Assembly (NCBI GenBank): GCA_003134965.1
Contig: PLDA01000006.1
Location: 267,486 to 331,485, forward strand
Length of the DNA stretch: 64,000 nt
Reading direction: 5' to 3'
Source of the DNA: Vulcanimicrobium winogradskyi
Lineage (GTDB): Bacteria > Vulcanimicrobiota > Vulcanimicrobiia > Vulcanimicrobiales > Vulcanimicrobiaceae
The translations under genes were made by a program, and so were the position numbers. The notes under the pieces were generated by a model. It did not search any database. It was given only the letters and a program-made list of their open reading frames with translations, and had not been told where the DNA came from. Below are positions 1 to 7,902 of this stretch, piece after piece. How positions within the stretch are numbered: position 1 is the stretch's first letter; every line of letters begins with the position of its first letter.

Positions 1-1343
1 CGGGCCGCTTCGGCATCGGCAAGAACATCGTCGTGATCCCGTCGTTCACCACCGCCTCGTCGATGATCACCGCGGCCGACCCGCGCTTCACGGGGCTGGA
101 CAGCACGCTGATCCTCGACTCGCAGATCCCCGGGCGCCCGCTGCACACGGGCAACCTGACGATCGACGCACTGCAGCCGTGGAGCGGGATGGAGTTCCTC
201 GCCAACGCGCGGTACGTCGGGCCGGGCAACAACCAGCGCATCGCTCCGTACACGATCGTGAACCTCGGTCTTTCGCACGCGCTGGGCATCGGCCGCCTCA
301 CCATGTTCGCCTCGAACCTGTTCAACACGGAGTCCGGCGACTTCTCGACCTTGCTGTACGCGCAGCCGATCCCGCTCAGCGGCGGCGGTACGCTGCTGCA
401 GGCCGCGAATCCGAACGCGCCGCGCCAGTTCACGGTGACCTACTCGTTCAACACCGGCGCACGTCCGGGTGCGGGTTTCTCGCGCGGTTCGGCGACCGGT
501 GCGCGCGGCGCGCAGACCGCGGGCGCGGCCGGCACGCAGAACCAACAGCGCGGCGGCCTCGGCTTAGGACGCGTCAACTTCATCCCGCCGCCTCCGGGCG
601 TCGACCCGCTCAGCATCGCGGCGAGTCGCGCCGAGTGCACCGCCGACCTGAAGCCGGAAGCGCAAAAAGTGCTGGCCGAGCTCGGCATCGCCGCGACCGC
701 GTACGCTGCAGGTCAACCGCTCCCGCCGGTTACCGGCCTCACCGTGACGGGGCACGGCGATCCGAAGGGCACGTGGTACCTCGGGCTCAATCCGTCGATC
801 CCGCAGGCCGTTCTCGACAAGATTCGTGCCGCGCGGCCGGCCGGCGCGAACACCGGCGGCAACGGCGGCCCGCGGACCGGACCGGGCGGCGAACCCGGCG
901 GCCCGGGTGGCGGCCCGCCCGGATTCCAAGACCGCGTGACGGCGGCGTCGCCGGACAGCCAACAGCGGCAGCAGCAGTTCACGCCGCCGCCCGAGCTGAT
1001 CGCCGCACTGCTGCCGGTGCGCGCCGTGTCCGCGTGCGCGTACGGCACCGTCATGACGACCACCGAGGCGAAGGCCAAGGGCTTCGACGTCCAAGCGGGC
1101 GTCCAAGTCGCGGCCTCGCCCGCACCGTCGGCGGCACCCAGGACCGCCGCTACGGCTGCACCGGCCGGATCCCCGGCGCCCGGCGCGAGCCCGGGTCCGA
1201 ACGGCGCCCGGCGTGGCGGCGCAGGCGGAGCCGGCGGTGGCAACGCCTTCTACTACACGCCGGCGATCGGATTGTTCGTCGTTCGGCCGCCGGACCTCGG
1301 AACCGGGGGCGGAAGCGTCAGTGGCGGCAGCGTCAAACAGTAG
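1..1343 (+). CDS. TonB-dependent receptor-like outer-membrane protein, C-terminal part (5' truncated by window edge)
   Basis: The reading frame is open from the first bases, so the start lies outside the window. The first ~150 visible residues look like the last strands of a TonB-dependent receptor beta-barrel: alternating hydrophobic strands, the segment IAPYTIVNLGLSHALGIGRL, a FASNLFNTESGDF turn and a terminal PRQFTVTYSF strand. Instead of ending there, the protein continues for almost 300 residues as a Gly/Ala/Pro-rich region with PPPPG, GGPGGGPPG and Ala/Pro tracts, enclosing a more ordered piece (AECTADLKPEAQKVLAELG). That extension is unusual, because these barrels normally finish at the last strand. 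The response regulator starts 4 bases after the TAG stop, so the receptor and the two-component pair probably share a transcript. The ligand cannot be deduced. Confidence 0.7.
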   Translation, partial: GRFGIGKNIVVIPSFTTASSMITAADPRFTGLDSTLILDSQIPGRPLHTGNLTIDALQPWSGMEFLANARYVGPGNNQRIAPYTIVNLGLSHALGIGRLTMFASNLFNTESGDFSTLLYAQPIPLSGGGTLLQAANPNAPRQFTVTYSFNTGARPGAGFSRGSATGARGAQTAGAAGTQNQQRGGLGLGRVNFIPPPPGVDPLSIAASRAECTADLKPEAQKVLAELGIAATAYAAGQPLPPVTGLTVTGHGDPKGTWYLGLNPSIPQAVLDKIRAARPAGANTGGNGGPRTGPGGEPGGPGGGPPGFQDRVTAASPDSQQRQQQFTPPPELIAALLPVRAVSACAYGTVMTTTEAKAKGFDVQAGVQVAASPAPSAAPRTAATAAPAGSPAPGASPGPNGARRGGAGGAGGGNAFYYTPAIGLFVVRPPDLGTGGGSVSGGSVKQ

Positions 1344-1347
1344 CAGC

Positions 1348-2031
1348 ATGGCCGCTACTGCACCCCGGGTCGTCGTGATCGACGACGAGCGTCATCTGCG
1401 CGATCTCCTCGAGCTCGGGCTCGCCGAGGACGGCTTCGAGGTCCGGTCGGCCCCCGACGGGCGGACCGGGCTGCAGCTCGTGCGCGAGTGGCGCCCGGAC
1501 GCGATCGTGCTCGACGTCATGCTGCCGTTCGTCGACGGCCTCGAGCTGCTGCCGATGCTGCGCCGGATCACCGAAGCGCCGATCCTGATGCTCAGCGCGA
1601 AGGCCGATACCGACGACCGGATCACCGGGCTGCGGCGCGGTGCCGACGACTACATCCCGAAGCCGTTCGAGATGTCGGAGCTCGCCGCGCGCCTGCACTC
1701 CGCGCTCCGCCGGCCGCGTCTCGAGCAGCCGTCGATCGTCTCCTACGCCGACCTGACGATCGACCTCGACCGGCGCGACGTGAAGCGCGGCGACCGTCGC
1801 ATCGAACTGTCGGCCCGCGAATACGCGCTGCTGCTCACCTTCGTGCGCAACCCGGAGCGCGTGTTCACGCGCGACCAGCTGCTCGACCTCGTGTGGGGAA
1901 CGGACCGCGACGTCGGCCCCGGCGCCGTCGAGACGTACGTCTCGTATCTGCGCGCCAAGATCGACGCCGGTTTCGAGCCGAAGCTGATCCGAACGATCCG
2001 CGGCGCCGGTTACGCGCTGCGCACACACTGA
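1348..2031 (+). CDS. OmpR/PhoB-family response regulator
   Basis: This 227-aa protein has a receiver domain (residues ~7-120) and a C-terminal winged-helix DNA-binding domain (~135-225). The receiver has the acidic pair IDDE, a phospho-acceptor Asp56 in VLDVMLPF and the conserved Lys105 in YIPKPFE. The winged helix shows the usual ELSAREYALL, RVFTRDQLL and VETYVSYLRAKI segments and ends in IRTIRGAGYAL, as in PhoB/OmpR proteins. The ATG at 1348 was chosen because it gives the normal family length; the frame is open further upstream but would overlap the receptor gene. Its TGA stop shares one base with the ATG of the downstream kinase, which indicates translational coupling. It should act as a transcription factor controlled by that kinase; the target genes are unknown. 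Confidence 0.93.
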   Translation: MAATAPRVVVIDDERHLRDLLELGLAEDGFEVRSAPDGRTGLQLVREWRPDAIVLDVMLPFVDGLELLPMLRRITEAPILMLSAKADTDDRITGLRRGADDYIPKPFEMSELAARLHSALRRPRLEQPSIVSYADLTIDLDRRDVKRGDRRIELSAREYALLLTFVRNPERVFTRDQLLDLVWGTDRDVGPGAVETYVSYLRAKIDAGFEPKLIRTIRGAGYALRTH

Positions 2032-3602
2032 TGTTCACGCCGTTTGCGCGCCGGCTGACCGCCTGGTACGTTGCAGCCGGCGTGTCGATGGTGCTCGCGG
2101 TCTCGCTCGCGTTCGCCGTCGTCGCGATGATGGTGTACGTCCGCGGTATTCAAGACACGATCGACACCGACGCGCGCGACGCGCAAGCCTTCGCGCTGCG
2201 GGCGGCGATGCAGCGGCAGTCGTTCGTCAACGCCGCGGTGGAGATCGAGAAGCGGCTGGCGCATCCGGGGATCCGGATGGTCGCCGCCGGCCCGTTTCCG
2301 CGCGAGGGCCGGCCGCCGGGTGCGCCGAGCACGACCCGTGCGCCGCAGCTGATGCTTCCGTCTCTGGCGACACCGGCGCCGTCGGCGGCGCCGGGAAAAA
2401 CGCTCGACGCGCGGCTGCCGGCCGCCTCCGGTCCACCGATCCCGCCGTACGTCGTCGTGAACGGACAGGTGTTCGAGAACCGGGATCCGCGCGAATTCCG
2501 CTCCGAGGGCAGCCGCATGGGCTTCGCGATCGGGGCAGCGCTCAGCGTCCACTTTCAGCGCATCGATCTGTTGAACGGCGATCTGCGCGTCGGCGCGGAT
2601 CCCGACGCAACCCAGCGCGTCGCGCTCTGGCTGCTGGCCGGCGCGGTGCTGGTCGGTGCGCTGGCGGGCGTGCTCGCGTGGTTCGCGGGCCGCTACGTCA
2701 CCGGCCAAGTGCTGCAGCCGCTGGTCGAGGTGACGCGCGCGCTGCAGCGTTTCGCGACGCGCGACTTCACGCCGCAGCCGATCGCCGTGGCGGGGAAGAG
2801 CGACTTCGACGCGATCGCCGTGGCGTACAATGCCGCCGCCTCGCAGGTCGCGGCCGCGTTCGCCGAGCGCGCGCAGGCCGAGTCGCAGATGCGGCAGTTC
2901 GTCGCCGACGCTGGGCATGAACTGCGCACGCCGCTGACGATCGTGCTCGGCTACATCGATCTGCTCAAGCGCAAGGCCGATGCGGGCGACGAGCGTTCGC
3001 GGCGGATCTTCTCGGCGATCTCGATCGAGGGCGCCCGGATGCGCACCCTGATCGACAACCTCGTACTGCTGGCACGCATGGAAGGCGATGACGTCCGTCC
3101 GCCGGAGCTCTTCGAGCTCTGCCCGCTGCTGGAGCAGTTGGTCGACGCACGGCGACTGCTCGAGCCCTCGCTGCAGATCGAGCTCGACTGCGCGGTCGAT
3201 GCGGCCGTGATCGGGAACGAGAGCGAGGTTCAGGAAGCGATCGCGAACGTCGTCGACAATGCGATGAAGTACGCGCGGGGAACGCGGATCCGCGTCGCGA
3301 CGGCCGCGGCCAACGAAGGCGTGGCGGTGACGGTCTCCGACCTCGGGCCGGGTATCCATCCCGACGACCGCGAGGGAATCTTCGATCGCTTCTACCGAGG
3401 CGCGACCCGCGGCGACGTCGAGGGTTCGGGTCTCGGGCTCGCGATCGCGAAGCGTGCGCTCGAACGGGCCGGCGGAACGCTCGTACTCGCCGAGACGTCA
3501 CCGGCCGGAACGACGTTCGCGCTGAACCTACGCGCCGATCGCGTGCGCAAGCGCGAACCGCGCCCGCAGCCGACCGCCGCGGCCGGCGCCGCGGGCGAGT
3601 AG
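2031..3602 (+). CDS. Membrane sensor histidine kinase (HAMP-HisKA-HATPase)
   Basis: This 523-aa kinase is the partner of the preceding regulator. There is a transmembrane helix at residues ~12-38, an extracytoplasmic sensor region of about 160 residues that is Pro/Ala-rich in its middle, and a second helix at ~198-222. A HAMP linker follows, then the HisKA domain with the H-box AGHELRTPLTIVLGY, whose phospho-accepting His is residue 296. The ATP-binding domain shows the N-box (VVDNAMKYA), G1 (DLGPGIHPDD), F-box (IFDRFYRG) and G2 (GSGLGLAIAKRAL). All motifs needed for autophosphorylation are present. The start overlaps the regulator stop by one base (TGATG). The gene is followed by a long hairpin that separates it from the convergent minus-strand operon. 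The Pro-rich sensor region resembles no ligand domain I can name. Confidence 0.92.
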   Translation: MFTPFARRLTAWYVAAGVSMVLAVSLAFAVVAMMVYVRGIQDTIDTDARDAQAFALRAAMQRQSFVNAAVEIEKRLAHPGIRMVAAGPFPREGRPPGAPSTTRAPQLMLPSLATPAPSAAPGKTLDARLPAASGPPIPPYVVVNGQVFENRDPREFRSEGSRMGFAIGAALSVHFQRIDLLNGDLRVGADPDATQRVALWLLAGAVLVGALAGVLAWFAGRYVTGQVLQPLVEVTRALQRFATRDFTPQPIAVAGKSDFDAIAVAYNAAASQVAAAFAERAQAESQMRQFVADAGHELRTPLTIVLGYIDLLKRKADAGDERSRRIFSAISIEGARMRTLIDNLVLLARMEGDDVRPPELFELCPLLEQLVDARRLLEPSLQIELDCAVDAAVIGNESEVQEAIANVVDNAMKYARGTRIRVATAAANEGVAVTVSDLGPGIHPDDREGIFDRFYRGATRGDVEGSGLGLAIAKRALERAGGTLVLAETSPAGTTFALNLRADRVRKREPRPQPTAAAGAAGE

Positions 3603-3704
3603 CCCCTCGACCAAACTGGACCGCCGCCGTCATCCGCCAGCAAGCCAACGAGATCTGGAAGTCTCAGTCGGATGTCACGCACTAGGCTTCACGAGGTCCC
3701 CCTT

Positions 3705-3748
3705 TACGCACCCTTCGTTCGCCGTGATCTGCGAACGAAGGGTGCGTA
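3705..3748. terminator. Long hairpin between convergent genes, probable terminator
   Basis: An 18-bp perfect inverted repeat (arms 3705-3722 and 3731-3748, 8-base loop) lies between the plus-strand kinase and the minus-strand operon, whose stop codon is at 3754-3756. On the plus strand it is followed by a short T-rich stretch (ATTTCCTT). On the minus strand there is no good T tract, so efficient termination in that direction is less certain. Confidence 0.75.
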
Positions 3749-3753
3749 TTTCC

Positions 3754-5457
3754 TTACTTGCCGGTAGCGATTCCGAAAGTAATCGCGGGCTTTACGACGT
3801 AACGCTTTCCGGTCTGGATGGAGTATCCGGACGGCACGAAGTCCCCGACCTTGTTTGGACTCGTGAGCGTCGTGTCGCTCCCGTAATTACCGCCGACCGT
3901 CAGGAAGTACTGATGGTTGAAACCGATGCTGAGGCCGAGGAGGACGTTCGGAAAGTCCTTCGCCGCGCCAGCAAGCGCGAAAGACGCATACGCATTCGCG
4001 CCGTCGCTTGGATTTTGGCACAGGCACCGGTGCAGGAAGACTCCGGCAATGGTGCGCCCGGGATTCTGAGACTGCTGAAGTTGATAGGTTGTCTGAAATG
4101 CCGGGGCGGGTGAGGGTGGGTTACCAGTCGACGGACCGTTTGTTTGCACCGATGACTGTGAAACAAAGTACGTCGTCTGTGGGATGAAGCTCCACCCTCC
4201 CGCGGCACCCACGACGAGCGGCGAATAGCACGTAACAACGACAACGTCCTTGTCGACTTCGGGTTTTTTCGGGTCGATCGTCCCTGCAAAGCGGTCGTTG
4301 GCGGTGAAGTGGACGGTCGCCGTCGAGCCGCCGGCACCCGTGTTGCATGGCGTCGATGTTCCGATGCTGAAATCGTTGGAATTCACGGCGTAGAAGCGCC
4401 GCGCCCAGGCATCGATCTGGGCCAGTCGAGCATGATAGGTCGCGATCGTCGTTGCGTCCGTCCCACCTGTGACGTAGGGGGCCAGGAGCTTCCGCTTCGC
4501 GTCGAGTGCTTGAATGGGGGCGTCGAATGCTGCCCGCCCGGCCGCGTTTGCGGAGTTGCGCGCGGCGTTGGCATCTTTGCTAAGCCGGTCCAGGTCCATT
4601 GCCAACAGCGTCGCGCAACCATCCGTGATCTCGATGAGGCCGGGAACCTCCGAGGCGGGAGGTGGAGGTAGCGCGGCAACGGGGGCACAGCGAGGGCTCG
4701 GACGCGCCGGCCGACCCTGCGATGGTAAGAAGGGCGTCGGAGCGGGCGGCGTAGGACTGCCGGCCGGATTGTTCGGGTCGTAACCGTTCACGATAACGTC
4801 CTGCCATCCGTGATGCGGATCCGAAGACAATCGGCCGGCGAGGTCGGCGGCTTCGGATTTGGCACGGTTCGGTATCGTGACCGTCGGGCTCAGTCCGCCG
4901 CGCGGCGAACCGGAAAGGAGCTGATCATCTTTCGCGACCTCCTTGGCAATCTCTCCGGATGCAGGATCGAGGAGCGCATCCGCGCGCGCAAGGTCGCGTG
5001 CGTAGATTGCGGCAAGGGTCGTGATTTCGACGTCCGCGTCGTTGGCGCGGCAGGTGAAATAGGCGGCGCTCGACGTGCCCAGCTTCATGCATGCCTGCTC
5101 GCTGTCTCCGTTGATGGCACGTACCACCGCGGCAACGTCGCCGGCGACCGTAGGCACGACGCCTTTGGTGCTGCCGCCCGTCAGCGGAGCGAAGACCTTG
5201 GAGATGTCGGGCGCATCGATCGTCTTCGTCGTGACGATGACCTTGGCGTTTGTGTAGTGCAAAGGATCGTAGTCGACGTAGAGGACGTTTAAAGGACCTG
5301 TCGCCTTGAACACCGCGGAACTCGTCGCGCTGAAATGCGGACCGGGGGGCAATGGCGTCGGCGTCGGCGCGGGAGGTCCGACTTGAGATTGCGCGCCGGC
5401 AATCGCCGGAATCGCGAGCAGCACCATGCTCAGTGTCGCGACGGTAAAGCGCTTCAT
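3754..5457 (-). CDS. Secreted protein of unknown function, 567 aa
   Basis: The N-terminus is a clear signal peptide: MKRF, a hydrophobic core VATLSMVLLAIPAIA, and a likely cleavage after AGA-Q. The mature protein starts with a Pro-rich linker (APTPTPLPPGP). Residues ~40-250 contain short strands and an Ala-rich helical part. A second Pro-rich linker (~235-270) leads into a helical segment and then a beta-rich C-terminal region, which ends with alternating residues and ITFGIATGK and could be membrane-associated. Paired cysteines are present in the mature part. I do not recognise a family. The ATG overlaps the stop of the upstream gene by 4 bases (ATGA), so it is the third gene of an operon that starts with a papain-like protease. 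It may be a substrate or partner of that protease, but this is inferred from position only. Confidence 0.7.
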   Translation of the reverse strand: MKRFTVATLSMVLLAIPAIAGAQSQVGPPAPTPTPLPPGPHFSATSSAVFKATGPLNVLYVDYDPLHYTNAKVIVTTKTIDAPDISKVFAPLTGGSTKGVVPTVAGDVAAVVRAINGDSEQACMKLGTSSAAYFTCRANDADVEITTLAAIYARDLARADALLDPASGEIAKEVAKDDQLLSGSPRGGLSPTVTIPNRAKSEAADLAGRLSSDPHHGWQDVIVNGYDPNNPAGSPTPPAPTPFLPSQGRPARPSPRCAPVAALPPPPASEVPGLIEITDGCATLLAMDLDRLSKDANAARNSANAAGRAAFDAPIQALDAKRKLLAPYVTGGTDATTIATYHARLAQIDAWARRFYAVNSNDFSIGTSTPCNTGAGGSTATVHFTANDRFAGTIDPKKPEVDKDVVVVTCYSPLVVGAAGGWSFIPQTTYFVSQSSVQTNGPSTGNPPSPAPAFQTTYQLQQSQNPGRTIAGVFLHRCLCQNPSDGANAYASFALAGAAKDFPNVLLGLSIGFNHQYFLTVGGNYGSDTTLTSPNKVGDFVPSGYSIQTGKRYVVKPAITFGIATGK

Positions 5458-6011
5458 CGTGTGTGCCTTCCTGATGGAATGCGGGTGGCAAGGACTTGCA
5501 GGTAGTGCAGCAGATCAGGCGCGGAATGCGGTCCACCTCGCCCTTCAATGCGGCGTTCCGGAGCATGCAGCACGTACACCGACGACGACTCGGGGAGCCA
5601 TAGGGCGCGCACGTGCAGCGACGCTGCGCTGAGCAGGCGCGCGACCTCGGTCGAGTCGCGAGCCTCCGTGTCGTCGAAGTAGCCGATCGCAGCCGATACG
5701 GATCTCGCTAGATCGCCGCTGCCGAGGGAGTGGACCGTCATCTGTCCGAGTGCGTCGTCGACCGTCGTCAGGGCGACGAAGTGTTGCCCATTGTCGTCGT
5801 CGGCGTAGATTTGATGATGTGCCGATCCGGAAAAAACGACGGTATCGTCGAGCGTTGCTGCGTCGGCGAGACGGGTTCGGTCGACGTGCCAGAGTTCGAA
5901 CGATTCGCCGAGCCGAAATCGACCCGCCCTTCCCAACACCTGGAGCATTGGGGTGACCTGAGCTACGATCTTCGGTGCTGCGGTTGCGCCGAGCGAAAGT
6001 GATTGTGCCAT
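5454..6011 (-). CDS. Protein of unknown function, 185 aa, middle gene of protease operon
   Basis: This protein has no signal peptide and no family I recognise. The sequence is mixed alpha/beta, with a segment FELWHVDRTRLADAATLDD and a later AASLHVRALWLPESSSVYVL. The chosen start is the ATG at 6011, 4 bases after the stop of the upstream protease gene. AGGAG, overlapping that stop, may act as its ribosome-binding site although the spacing is short. A TTG 8 codons further upstream is possible but would overlap the protease gene. Its 3' end overlaps the ATG of the secreted-protein gene by 4 bases, so the three genes are expected to be made together. Confidence 0.6.
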   Translation of the reverse strand: MAQSLSLGATAAPKIVAQVTPMLQVLGRAGRFRLGESFELWHVDRTRLADAATLDDTVVFSGSAHHQIYADDDNGQHFVALTTVDDALGQMTVHSLGSGDLARSVSAAIGYFDDTEARDSTEVARLLSAASLHVRALWLPESSSVYVLHAPERRIEGRGGPHSAPDLLHYLQVLATRIPSGRHTR

Positions 6012-6015
6012 GCTC

Positions 6016-6570
6016 CTAACCCAACTGCCACGCAATGATGCATTCGCCGGAGCCGTACGCGGTCGCGAGACCGCGCGCCGTGACGGTGCCCGGGCCGGGC
6101 TGGCCGGGGTCGAGCATCAGAAAGAGCGGTTCTGGGCCAGCCGTGTTGACCGCGCCCACGACGGCAAAATGGCCTTGGCGCCCGCCGTCCGTCCAAGCGA
6201 AGAAGACCGGCACGGGCCGTCCGGCCGTCAGTTGATCGATCACCGACTGGATCGGAACGGTGCCCGGACGCGCGTCGTGCAACGTGGCATTGATCCCCCA
6301 GTCGCTCGCGACGCCCGCAAAGGCGGTGACGTCAAGCGGCTTGTTGCAGTCCGAGAACTCGTCGGGTTGCGGACAACAATTGTCCGCTCCGAAGTAGTAC
6401 GTTGGCATCTCGCATTGCAGGTGCCGGGCCGGCAGCCCCATGCGATTCGCGACCATTCGGATGGACGCCGCCCAACACAGATTCGAGGTAAGTTGGGCTT
6501 CGAAGTAAAATCCGGGCGCGGCGCCGGCCGCACTGACCGTGAAGGAAACGGGCGTAGAGCTTGCGATCAT
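6016..6570 (-). CDS. Papain-like cysteine protease (C70/C39-like fold)
   Basis: This 184-aa protein carries the hallmarks of small bacterial papain-like peptidases. The nucleophile is probably Cys32 in SNLCWAASIRM, in the usual position at the start of a helix. His134 lies in GHFAVVGAV, and Asp154 in LDPGQPG follows on the next strand. Extra cysteines (CEMP, NCCPQ, SDCN) suggest disulfides or metal binding. The ATG at 6570 is preceded by a strong GAGGTGA ribosome-binding site; the frame runs further upstream but has no comparable site. No signal peptide is visible, so it may act in the cytoplasm or leave by another route. It is the first gene of a three-gene operon with two unknown proteins. 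The residue assignments are read from the sequence; the family name is a recognition call. Confidence 0.72.
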   Translation of the reverse strand: MIASSTPVSFTVSAAGAAPGFYFEAQLTSNLCWAASIRMVANRMGLPARHLQCEMPTYYFGADNCCPQPDEFSDCNKPLDVTAFAGVASDWGINATLHDARPGTVPIQSVIDQLTAGRPVPVFFAWTDGGRQGHFAVVGAVNTAGPEPLFLMLDPGQPGPGTVTARGLATAYGSGECIIAWQLG

Positions 6571-6739
6571 CGTCACCTCTCGGCGTAACAGGCACAACGA
6601 AAGAAGCGGAATCCGATTCCTCGGGTGCGCCGGAGCGACGTTAAGGCCGTGACGGCTGCACCTCGTCGGGTGCGAGCCGTCATGCACCCCATCGCCTACG
6701 CTAACGATAGCGAGCGCTGGTTACAGCCCGGTTACGGGG

Positions 6740-7348
6740 TCAGGCGATGTTGCGGCGGACCATCTCGCGCATGCGGGGGTGGTCGCGCTCTTGGCCTTTC
6801 ATCCACTCCTCGAGGTCGGGGACGGGCGCGCCGGTTCGGAACAGCCAGTAGTACGTGCTCAGATCGCCCATGAAGGCGAAGCGCTTCTTCGTGTCTTTTC
6901 GGATCGCGTCGTAGTCGGCGAACGACGTCTGGTATGCGCGGATCGAGCCGTGCTCGCGTTCCAACTCGATCAGGGCCCGGGCGTTGCGGATCGTGCCTTC
7001 GATCTTCGACTTCGAGTGGACAACGCCGTCGGCGTTCATGAGCCGGTCGACGTCGGCGTCGCCGTATGCCGCGACCTTGTCGACGGCGAAGTTCTCGAAC
7101 CCGGCGACATGATCGTCCCAGCGCACGTCGATGAACGCCCACGACATGCCGGCCTGCATCACCGCGCGCGTCATCACTGCGAGGTGATCGCTGAGCGTCG
7201 GATTCTCGACGACGCGCGGAATGCGGTCCTCGGGCGTCGGGCGCTTGGGGATCCGTATCGGCGGCGATTTCTTCTTCGCGGCCTTAGAAGTTTTGCTTGA
7301 CGGTCCAGTCGCTTTGGGGATAGGACTTCTCCAATTCGTGCCAGGCAT
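6740..7348 (-). CDS. tag: DNA-3-methyladenine glycosylase I family protein
   Basis: The core (residues ~58-190) matches the Tag family: AGMSWAFIDVRWDDHVAGFENF, then VDKVAAYGDADVDRLM, VVHSKSKIEGTIRNARALIELE and a C-terminal YYWLF segment. These enzymes excise 3-methyladenine from alkylated DNA. The N-terminal ~50 residues are Lys/Pro-rich and not part of the family fold. No other start codon is available between the first ATG and the conserved core, so the gene is taken to begin at 7348, which makes it overlap the upstream thioredoxin-like gene by 65 bases. Some canonical zinc ligands of E. coli Tag are not obvious here, so this may be a divergent branch. Confidence 0.8.
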   Translation of the reverse strand: MPGTNWRSPIPKATGPSSKTSKAAKKKSPPIRIPKRPTPEDRIPRVVENPTLSDHLAVMTRAVMQAGMSWAFIDVRWDDHVAGFENFAVDKVAAYGDADVDRLMNADGVVHSKSKIEGTIRNARALIELEREHGSIRAYQTSFADYDAIRKDTKKRFAFMGDLSTYYWLFRTGAPVPDLEEWMKGQERDHPRMREMVRRNIA

Positions 7349-7847
7349 GCAGCAGATCGTTCGCGTTGTGTGAGGCTCGGTACGCGCTCACGCCGACATA
7401 GTACTGCGCTTCGGCGGCGATCAGCGCGGTGGGGAACCGGCGCAGCGCTTCCTCGTAGAGCGCCTTCGCCGCGTCGTACTCTTTGCGGCGCAGCCGCGCG
7501 TGGGCGACCGCGGCGATCAGCTGCGGGGCGAACTCGTAGGGCGGCAGGTAACCGTTCCAGCGGTAGAGCTCGGTGCCGTCCGTGTCGAGGATGCGCAGGT
7601 CGGGCGTCCAGACGTGGCGGTACCGGTCCAGGACGGCCTGGCTGGCGTCGGCGGTGTTGTCCAACTGAAGCGGCACGGTGAGGCGTTCGATCGCCTCGCG
7701 CACCGGGGTCTCAGGATACGTCACGGTATCCAGTGCTTTGCAGCCCCCTCAACCAGGGTTGAACACGTCCAGCAACACGAGTTTCTCGCCGGCCTGCGCC
7801 GCGCGCAGCGCCTCGTCGAGCGATCCGAGCCACGCGATCTCGCTCAT
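7284..7847 (-). CDS. Thioredoxin-fold/TPR protein with in-frame TGA at the CxxC position (candidate selenoprotein)
   Basis: The first part (from ATG 7847, after a strong AGAGGAGA ribosome-binding site) encodes MSEIAWLGSLDEALRAAQAG followed by EKLVLLDVFNPG. It then meets TGA at 7751-7749. Past the TGA the same frame continues without another stop: GGCKALDTVTYPE, a thioredoxin-like half with PLQLDNTADA and WTPDLRILDTDGTELYRWNGYLPP, and a TPR-like helical tail. The total is 187 aa. In thioredoxin-like relatives with the LLDVFNPG-x-x-x-C-K pattern the TGA position is the first Cys of CxxC. Here it reads U33-G-G-C36, exactly where selenocysteine would sit. A hairpin fitting the bacterial SECIS rules follows 17 bases later. 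The alternatives are a nonsense mutation or a sequencing error of a TGC/TGT codon. A conventional caller would split this into two ORFs (7749-7847 and about 7284-7724). Confidence 0.72.
7714..7731 (-). promoter_or_regulatory. Candidate bacterial SECIS hairpin
   Basis: On the minus strand, 17 bases after the in-frame TGA, GGATAC and GTATCC form a perfect 6-bp stem around the 6-base loop CGTGAC. The loop therefore begins 23 bases after the TGA and has a G as its second base. As I know the rules for bacterial SECIS elements, the apical loop should lie about 16-37 bases past UGA and have a G among its first two bases. A lower GGGG/CCCC pairing (7748-7745 with 7708-7705) could extend the structure up to the UGA. 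Both arms lie within coding sequence, as expected. Confidence 0.6.
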
Positions 7848-7902
7848 CGGTCTCCTCTCAGCGTGCAGGGGTGGGCCACCATGATACCCGATCATCGTCC
7901 TC

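Noticed and set aside
6661..6720. Imperfect palindrome CGCTATCG/TTAGCG upstream of the protease operon as an operator
   Set aside because: The symmetry is short and imperfect and no convincing promoter accompanies it.
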